Assembly (NCBI GenBank): GCA_003573635.1
Contig: QUTJ01031269.1
Span: 1-10,612 of the forward strand
From: Goniomonas avonlea
Lineage: Eukaryota > Cryptophyceae > Goniomonadida > Goniomonadaceae
Reading direction: 5' to 3'
Length of the DNA stretch: 10,612 nt
Shown here: piece by piece, positions 1-6,900 of the stretch
Position numbering within the stretch: position 1 is the stretch's first letter
Layout: the number at the start of each line of letters is the position of its first letter
Translations under genes and position numbers: made by a program
The notes under the pieces: generated by a model
Seen by the model: only the letters and a program-made list of their open reading frames with translations
The model's database searches: none
Told to the model about the DNA's origin: nothing

Positions 1-83
1 CTCCCTCCCCAGGCCTCTCATCCTCTCCCTCTCCTCCCGTTCCAGGCAATCAATGTGAGTGCCTGCGATGTGCCCAATGTGTG
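1..83 (+). repeat. Left arm of an 83-nt inverted repeat
   Basis: Reads as the reverse complement of 716-798 with one difference (position 66 against 733), so 82 of 83 match. The arm touches the window edge and may be longer. It lies in the intron upstream of the transporter exon 218-315. It holds a polypyrimidine tract, a TTCCAG acceptor-like site and, nine bases later, a GTGAGT donor-like site at 55-60. Confidence 0.9.
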
Positions 84-217
84 CGTGCACTCAGGTTTCT
101 TTCGCAATGTCCCAGAGTTCGAGGGCCATATACAAAGGCACAAAACTCCCGCACAGGCTGCTTGTAGCTGTGGGAGTGATTGTGTCTGTGAGTGAGGGAG
201 GATTGACACGGACACAG

Positions 218-1015
218 GGATTCTGCAACACCATCGCTTCGCTGGCCGGCTTGATTGCTCTCCCGTTCACCGCATGGGTCCTGAGTACCTACTCCTCTTG
301 GTCGACTGTTTTCAGGTCAGTGCCGCTGGTTACACGATGATCGCCGACGCTGAGAACCCCGATGTTTTTCATCACAACACTAGGCACCTCAAACCAGGCT
401 GCCAAAACTGACTCGTGTTTTCTCCACTTTTGTTCGAGATGTCGATCAACTGTCATGGGCGAGGCAGCGTGAGTGTGTGCGAGGCAGCGCGAGTGTGTGC
501 GAGGCAGCGTGAGTGTGTGTGCGAGGCAGCGCGAGTGTGAGTGCGCGCGCTAAAGGAGGGCGACAGCTCAAACTGGTTACACAATTTTGTAATCAATCCA
601 GATCACGTTCCTTAGCTGTTCTAATCAATGACTAGTGTGCCCTAGTCCTTGTTGGCGACAGGGTCGTGCGGACCCACCCCAGCCACGCATCTCGCTCTCG
701 CGCTCTCGCACATTCCACACATTGGGCACATCGCACGCACTCACATTGATTGCCTGGAACGGGAGGAGAGGGAGAGGATGAGAGGCCTGGGGAGGGAGGG
801 GAAGAGGGAGAGGGAGGGACCTGGGGAGGGGAGGGGAAGAGGGAGAGGGAGAGGGAGAGGGAGAGGGAGGGACCTGGGGAGGGGAGAGGGAGAGGGAGAC
901 CTCGTGATGTCTTCTTTTTTTCTCTCATGACAACCCTATCAGCTTCGTCTCGCTGAGTTATTTGACGGGCGCGTGCTTGTTCTGGAAGTTCGGAACCGCG
1001 GAGCGAGTCATATGA
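218..1015 (+). CDS. C-terminal part of an SLC17/sialin-type MFS transporter (partial, two exons)
   Basis: Two exons join in phase: 218-315 (acceptor CAG at 215-217, donor GTCAGT at 316) and 943-1015 (acceptor CAG at 940-942, stop TGA 1013-1015). The first ends after two bases of a codon and the second supplies the third. The peptide begins GFCNTIASLAGLIALP, continues through a short loop to SSWSTVF, and ends YLTGACLFWKFGTAERVI. This follows the order of the last two transmembrane helices of SLC17 transporters: a G-x-x-N-T helix start, a P in the next helix, a W-x-x-V-F segment, then a Y/F-x-x-G-A-x-x-F helix ending in G-x-x-E. The family moves organic anions or phosphate across membranes, usually coupled to H+ or Na+; the substrate cannot be told from this fragment. 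The N-terminal exons lie left of the window. The tail is very short after the last helix. The family call rests on remembered sialin/VGLUT patterns, not a search. Confidence 0.75.
461..540 (+). repeat. 20-bp minisatellite, about four copies, with repeated donor-like sites
   Basis: Copies start at 461, 481, 501 and 523 (the third has an extra GT). The unit is GAGGCAGCGTGAGTGTGTGC, alternating GCGTGAGT with GCGCGAGT. It lies within the 627-nt intron 316-942 of the transporter gene. Two copies carry a GTGAGT hexamer identical to the commonest donor in this window. Confidence 0.9.
716..798 (-). repeat. Right arm of the 83-nt inverted repeat
   Basis: Inverted partner of 1-83, in the intron downstream of exon 218-315; the loop between the arms is 632 nt and contains that exon. 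On the minus strand this arm looks like the end of a pyrimidine-rich intron followed by GTGAGT. That suggests an inverted duplication of splice-site-bearing sequence. Confidence 0.9.
768..899 (+). repeat. Polypurine GGGAGA-type tract
   Basis: Almost pure A/G built from GGGAGA and GGGGA units, with a longer internal duplication around GGACCTGGGGAGGGGA near 816 and 871. Elsewhere in the window, introns are pyrimidine-rich on the plus strand. The opposite bias here fits the view that the right inverted-repeat arm and its flank are an inverted intron segment. Open frames across it encode only Arg/Gly/Glu or Ser/Pro/Leu runs and are not genes. Confidence 0.8.
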
Positions 1016-1702
1016 CCTCTGTGGCTGTGCCCCGGTGCCAAATACATTCTAGAATTTCCTCGCTTGTCGATGCGCAGCCGCCAATTGTAAAAGAGAGTGA
1101 TGCGAGTCTGAGCAGCGAACAATCATGGCGGAAACACTGGACAAAGAGTCGTTCATATTGAATTGATGCGACTCGGCGAAATGTACATAGTGTTGTGGGT
1201 CACTCATTCTAAACTTGTGGACTCGACCCTGTACCGAACCAACAACAGAGCAACAAAACAAAGCAGACGCGCAGTCGGGGCCCCATTGATCATCCGTGTA
1301 TCAGAGTCACAGCAATGTATTCAGAAGAGGAAATATGTATTAACACAACACTTTAGCGCCCTTTTAGAGTCAACAAGATTGTCAAAGCAATCGCTCTAGA
1401 GCGGCCAGGTCTCAGGGTCCGGGTCTCAGGCTGTTAGAGTTCGGACTGACTTGACTGTGGAACTGGAGGGACGAAAGCCTGTGGGGATCGAAGAGTGAGC
1501 CGGCGAAAGGCCGACAGACGAGCATCTAGGGAAACGAGGCAGAGCTGCAATTCCTATCTTAGGCCAGAAAACGATGAATCGCTGGGAGCACGATCTCGGG
1601 GGGAGCAGTTTGAAACACAGTTGAAAATCGTCAGCTTTACTCACAACATAATACACTCTCCAACTACCAAGCAGCAAAGCGCCAGGTTCGCACTGATACA
1701 GA
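1016..1702. other. Convergent intergenic region, no supported gene
   Basis: Lies between the stop of the plus-strand transporter gene and the stop of the minus-strand ankyrin gene, so it should hold both 3' untranslated regions and terminators. I see no canonical AATAAA in either sense. Open frames up to about 100 codons exist but lack splice context, domain character or a sensible start. An ATGGCG at 1124 opens only 13 codons before TGA. GGGGCCCC near 1277 is a short palindrome of no evident role. Confidence 0.6.
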
Positions 1703-2510
1703 TCAAAGACTCGGGGATGCCGCGGGCGAACCGTGACCAATGATCACACTCTGCACCGCAGGCTTGTCCTGCGCAAGATCATGAACGGATTGTCCAGAGT
1801 CTGTGCACAAATCCACGCGAGCTTGTCGGTCCATCAGCACGGCACAGACCTCCGGCTTGTTGGCGAAGGCAGCCAAATGCAGAGGAGTCCAGCCCTTGCG
1901 TGTGACAGCATTAACATTAGAGCCGCCAACATCGAGTAGGCTAAGGCAAACCCTTGTATGTCCACCCAGAGCAGCAAGGTGCAGGGGTGTGTGACCTTTC
2001 TCCGTCGTGATATTGACGTCGGCGCTCGAGCGAACCAGTTCGATGCAACGATCGTTGTCGCCCACCTTGGCGGCAGTGAGGAGAACCTGGCTGATACCAC
2101 CAGCATCGGCTGATGGTGCAGTTACAGGACGGTTCTCAACAATGAGTGGTTCCCTCCCAGGGGCGGTGCGTCGTCGACGGACAATCAGCCAGCGACAACA
2201 CCGCGCGACGATGCCGATGAATACAACGACCAGGCCAACGATCAGAAGAATGCCGTTAATTTTCACACCACTATTGCGGCACGTGTAGAAGCAGGATTCC
2301 ATGCAAAAATCGTTGGAGCATTCACTGCTGCCACAGGCTGGCCGAGCAGTGAGTTCGCTGGTCACAAATCAAAGACTGCATGCCTTCATCAAAAAACCAA
2401 GATCCACATTCCCACTCAGCCAGAACGATTCCAATTTGCGTGCTGCAAGTGCACTGGTAGTCCGCTGCTGCCAACGGCAAGAGAAAACATAGCAGCCAAG
2501 CACCCCTCAT
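1703..2510 (-). CDS. Signal peptide, Cys-rich ectodomain, single membrane span and ankyrin repeats
   Basis: Proposed exons on the minus strand are 2510-2416 and 2357-1703, with a 58-nt intron (donor GTGGGA, acceptor ACCAG, phase 2), giving 249 residues. Residues 1-16 form a signal peptide (MRGAW then LLCFLLPLAAA). Residues 17-62 hold seven Cys (20, 22, 40, 45, 50, 54, 58). A span runs from about 66 to 83 (NGILLIVGLVVVFIGIVA), followed by CC and RRRR, placing the C-terminus in the cytosol. Three to four ankyrin repeats fill about 120-239, with clear KGHTPLHLAALGG and KGWTPLHLAAFAN turns. Ankyrin repeats bind partner proteins; the Cys-rich head suggests a small receptor or adaptor. An alternative ATG at 2570 would bury the signal peptide, and ATG 2510 has A at -3. 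The splice pair is the least certain part: the signal-peptide frame and the ankyrin frame differ, so an intron (or frameshift) is required, but other GT/AG pairs are possible. Confidence 0.75.
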
Positions 2511-2868
2511 CGTCCACCTGGGACCAACAGCACGTCCTTGCGAGGTTGATAGTGTCGTTTCGTGCATCATCAAATCGGTTGTTGTGTGACTTGGGTCATG
2601 ATATGGATTTCATGTATGTATGTACATGACACAATTGAATCAGAATTGATTGATTGGAAATAATTTAATTCGTAAAAAAGAAACGGAAACGGGTAAGTAC
2701 ATTGTAGAAGATAGCCCACTCTATCTATCGGCTGTGCCGTGTACGGTACCGCGTACCGGTAGTGCTCTTTTTTGAGCGCTATTGTGCAACCGACGCCCCT
2801 TTTGCCGAATTTGAAAAACAAAGGCAGGCTCACATGGCTGAAATGATTCTGCGAGCTTGAAGGGTGCA
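2511..2868. promoter_or_regulatory. Divergent (head-to-head) promoter region
   Basis: About 358 bp separates the proposed start codons of the minus-strand ankyrin gene and the plus-strand motif-repeat gene. It contains the most AT-rich stretch nearby (about 2590-2690) and a cluster of GTAC-based near-palindromes at 2738-2760 around CGGTACCG. I see no certain TATA box. I found no convincing X-box for ciliary RFX factors by eye. Confidence 0.6.
2834..2860 (+). other. Eight-codon upstream ORF in the leader of the main gene
   Basis: ATG GCT GAA ATG ... GCT TGA encodes MAEMILRA and ends eight bases before the proposed start at 2869. If it lies in the transcript, it would be met first by scanning ribosomes and is too close for efficient reinitiation. 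The transcript could instead start downstream of 2834. Confidence 0.4.
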
Positions 2869-3946
2869 ATGTACACTGGCGACGTTACACTCGAGCAGGT
2901 GGGAAATCTTGAACACGGCTTCGTGAGACTCACCCAGCCAGGTTGAGGCCGACATTCGGCTCTGTGAGGAGTACCTAGCTCGCGATCTTGTCGCGCTTCA
3001 ACAAGACACATGTGAACTGTTGCTCTCTGGACCAATCATTGTAACTCACAGTGACATACCAGTTGGAGAGCGTCAGGACATTGTAGCCGCTCCCAGTATT
3101 GCCGAACAACGTGAACCTGTGAACAATCCGGCAGCTGCGAAACCCACACTAACGGTACTCGAAGTCTTGGTTTGCGTCGATACTGAGCCGCCGACAGGAC
3201 GAGCGTCGACATGAAATCCTGCAAAAATTAGCCGCAGAACGTGAATTGAGAAAAAGAACACACGAAGCAGGTAGTGGGTCAGGCGCGGTGTCCGAACCTT
3301 CCGAGCCACCACCGCCAAGTGCGTCGCAGTGCAGATCTGCTTTGTAGCACATGACCCGCGTGCTAATCAGGAGATTCAGGACAAGCCGAATCGAGGGATG
3401 AGCTTATTGCGAGATTGATCCGAGAGAAAAAGGAGCGGGATGGTCGCAAAGGTAGCTCAGAATCACTCCTGTCAAACGCGTCTGAGAAAGGTAAGTCTCG
3501 TGTATGCCAAGGGCATCTCTCATCATTTTCGCAGCTGTACCTAAAAGAGACCGTGTTGAGGGCGTGGTGCCTGACCACGAGCACACAGCAAAAATCCCCC
3601 GCATGGATTTTGGAACGCGAGACTCCCTTGATGATGGTACAACAATCTGTGCTTGCGATGAAGCAACTCAGCTGTCTTTGCAGAGGATCCCTCGCTGGAG
3701 GATAGTCTCGATGCTGGTTCATCCGCCGTGGAATGGCAGCCTATTCATCAGGCAGCTGCATCGCTTTCACCTCAACAGCAACAGAAGCAACAGCTCGAGC
3801 TGCTGCAGGAGCAGCTCCAGCAACAGCAACAGCAGATTGACCTGCAGCGACAGCTCCTGCAACAACCGCGCCGTGTACAGAAGCAAACCAGACCATTATC
3901 AGCCCCGCGCCAGCGCCCGCAGGCCGCGAAACCGACACCATCATCA
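2869..3946 (+). other. Exons 1-6: helical, Gln-rich N-terminal region with five tiny introns
   Basis: Codes residues 1-283. Introns 1-5 are 43, 43, 52, 44 and 47 nt, far shorter than most later ones. Residues about 8-40 and 82-105 are charged helices (DERRHEILQKLAAERELRKR). About 122-195 is acidic/basic low complexity. About 226-256 is a Gln/Leu-rich coiled-coil candidate with a run of six Gln at 241-246. Exon 3 ends at a GTGCGT donor (3319). The acceptor at 3370 has a branch-like GCTAAT just upstream. Confidence 0.75.
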
Positions 3947-6900
3947 GTGAGTGGATTCACACTTTCCAACTTCACTGCGTCCGATTGCAGCAGCGAATCC
4001 TTTTTGACCCGAACCCCTCACGCAGCGGACCGTCACAACCCCTCGCGCGGCTGGACCGCGCCCTCGCCCTTCGAGTGCCCCAAGGGAACGGCGAAAGGAC
4101 AACGTGACCAAGCCTGTAGAGTTCAACCTCAGCTTCAGCCGCAAAAGCAGCCGAAAGCCCACCGACTCGGCTCCGGGCCTTGGACCAGAGTTTTCCTTCA
4201 AGCCGCAGATTAACCATCAGCGGGACGACTCGAACACAGTGAGACCGTCGGGCGAAGCGAGGCTGGCGACCCTTGCTCGGGCTCGGACACAAGAATGTGA
4301 GTGGTGGAAAGACTGGCACCTAGGGCTTGGGCGGATAGGACCACCATGCGAGAGTCTTTCGAGTAGTCGCACGAGTTGTGTTTGCGTGAAACGGCCAGGT
4401 CTCGCCACAGGAACTGTGTCAGCATGTCGAGATTGACGTTGCCTGGCCTTGCCTGACCGACTACGGTCAAATCCTGTGTGAAGGCTTCGAGTATGGGCGC
4501 ATTTGTTTCGTTTTGTGTACCCACGGTGAAAGCGGCGGACGCTCTGGAGTGCGAGGTGTGAGTGGGGGTGCGCCGTCCGAAGCAGGCAGATGTACATACA
4601 TGCACGCGCATAGCACAGGTGACTTGTTGTAGGGCTGGCGAGCAGAAGGAGCGACAGCAAAAGGGCTCAGGCCAGGACGCCGTGGGGTGTGAGAATAACC
4701 TTCCCGCTCTCCACGCTCTCTTTCCTCAAGGATCCCTTCTCACGCCCCTCAAAAGCGCCTCACACCAGTGCCGCCCGATGCAACAAGGAACAAACAACTC
4801 GAACGTCGTGCCTCTCTCTCCCTCCTCTCCATGTCCCTCTCCTCCTCCCCGGCCAATCTCTGCCCCCCTCTCCCTCCCCCACCAACGCCACTACAGAACG
4901 AACAACTCGAACGTCGCGCCTCTCTCTCCCCAGGCGCATAACTCTGGTCTGTCCAGCACACGAAAGGCGCTCTCGCACACGCACACCCACACCCACACGC
5001 AGAGCACAGACAGCGAAGCGCACCCGCACCAACCACACTGACGCACACTCTCTCGCCCACTCACACACACACACACCAGGGGCGGAGCGGGAAAGGCAGC
5101 GACAGGCGCTGGAGCGCGACAAGGACAAGGAGTGCACGTTCAAGCCGGACATCAGCCGGACGCAGTCCCCGGCGCGCAGTGTCACATCATGGCTCCCTGT
5201 CGAGGAGAGACTGTAAGTAGTCGCCAAACGTTGTGAGCTGCCATCTCGCGCGTGCTCACACTCTCTCACCACTCTCACTCCGTCACACTCGCTCCTTTTT
5301 CTCTTGCTCTTTTCTCGCCTCACTCCATTCGCACTCCCACTCACTCGACCCCACCCTCATTTCATTTTCAGCTCCCTCCCGCTCCACTCCACTCCACTCC
5401 CACCGCAGCTGCTCTTCCCTGTTCTCACTCCATTCTCATGTCAGCTCCCTCCCGCTCCACTCCACTCCCACGGCAGCTGCTCTTCCCTGTTTGCTCTGTA
5501 AGGAATCGTAGTTCGCTGTCTCAATCGAGAAGTTGGTGCCTCTCTAGGTTCACCTTTTGGGATCTTGCTTCCTATTGAACTTTGCATCTCATGAATCAGT
5601 TCGGTTGATCCAACGCTCTTGTTATCTCCAGGCGCTCTCTCGGTCCATCCGTAACTTACCTCACAGGCTCCACGAGCATGACCACAAGCAAGCAATAAGA
5701 GATCGCGCCAAACGGCACCTGGTACGTGATAGCGTAATACGCTGCTGACACGCGCTGAAAGGGGCTGATGCCCCCCGTTCCCCCAGCCAAACACAATGGG
5801 ATCGTGATCATCTTATCTCGGGATTGATCATCTTTTCTCGGCTCGATTGTTTTGTTGGATTTGGAAGCCCGCTGTTTGGAATCACCACCGTCTGATTTGG
5901 AATCACCACCGTCGTGTGCTGCTGAGGAATCTCGCTGTCATTGTGTGGCTGTCAGTGTGTAAGAGAGCTTCCTTGTCGTAACCGTGGTCACAAATTCGTC
6001 CGGCGAGTGTGGACCGGCAGTCGTTGTGACACTGATCCTGCAGGACGAGAAAGAGTTCCAGTCAACCTGCACGTTCAAGCCCAAGATCAACAGCGTGTCG
6101 CAGTATCTTGACACTGAGAACTACCGCCCACTGCATGAGCGGGTCGGCGAACTGCAGCGCCGCAAGTCAGAGACGCTGCAGCACCTGAGGGAGCAGGAGG
6201 TCCAGGAGTCCGACTGCACCTTCGCGCCCAAGGTCTGTCCCACACCTGCGCCCCCACAGATCGCTCCCTCCCTCCCTCCTCTCCACCCTCCCTCCCTCCT
6301 CTCCACCCTCCCTCCCTCCTCTCCACCCTCCCTCCCTCCTCTCCACCCTCCCTCCCCCTCGCACCCTCCTTTACACGCTCTCTCACCCCTTCCCGCCCTC
6401 CCTCGTCCTGGCTCTCTCACACAGGGCACGTCACCCTTCCTCGCCTCCCTCGCCCCCCTCACACCCTGGCACACGCTCTCACACTCCCTCCCTCACACAC
6501 GCTCTCACACACACTCTCACACACTCTCACACACACTCGCACACACACTCGCACACAGGCTCTCATCCTACACCCCGCAAACATGACACCAAGACAAGTG
6601 ACACGTGTTGTCCACCACCCCAGTGACAGTGCGCTTGCACAAACCCATGATATGGAACTGGCACCGCACTCTTGCACCTCACTCTTGCACCTCACTCTTG
6701 CACCTCACTCTTGCACCTCACTCTTGCACCTCACTCTTGCACCTCACTCTTGCACCTCACTCCTGCACCTGACTCTCTCACACTCCCTCTCACTGCGTCA
6801 CACCGCAGGTCAACGAGAAGAGTGAGAAGCTGGTCATGTCTCGGAGCCAAATCGATGTCACACAGCGACTCTCGCGAGAGGCTCCCCTCAACGCCGAGCG

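Noticed and set aside
45-54. A nine-base micro-exon between TTCCAG and GTGAGT in the left inverted-repeat arm
   Set aside because: The splice-like sites are striking, but I could not fit the nine bases to the expected transporter sequence before exon 218-315, and the upstream phase is outside the window.
632-956. Open frames of 68-98 codons on both strands over the GGGAGA tract
   Set aside because: They exist because a purine/pyrimidine tract lacks stop codons; the products are Arg/Gly/Glu or Ser/Pro/Leu runs and the region lies inside an intron.
1124-1165. ATGGCG start with a good context opening a 13-codon ORF
   Set aside because: It reaches TGA after 13 codons, and I found no GT with donor-like context inside to extend it.
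1426-1743. Overlapping 82- and 104-codon ORFs on opposite strands
   Set aside because: They lie at the 3' end of the ankyrin gene, with no motif, no clear start context and no splice partner; probably untranslated sequence.
3363-3975. Minus-strand ORFs opposite the Gln-rich exon (Cys- or Ala/Val-rich)
   Set aside because: Complement of CAG/CAA codons; the plus-strand exons 4-6 explain this DNA.
4760-5344. A 194-codon minus-strand ORF
   Set aside because: It lies opposite intron 7, exon 8 and the start of intron 8; its Val/Arg/Cys-rich low complexity comes from the CA/TC repeats on the other strand.
5984-6586. The 200-codon ORF taken as one unbroken gene
   Set aside because: Only 6044-6232 fits as coding. 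The part after the GTCTGT donor at 6233 is Ser/Pro/Leu/His translation of minisatellites, and the next exon resumes in phase at 6809.
6667-6770. Regular repeats considered as a CRISPR-like array
   Set aside because: The units abut with no spacers and sit in a eukaryotic intron.
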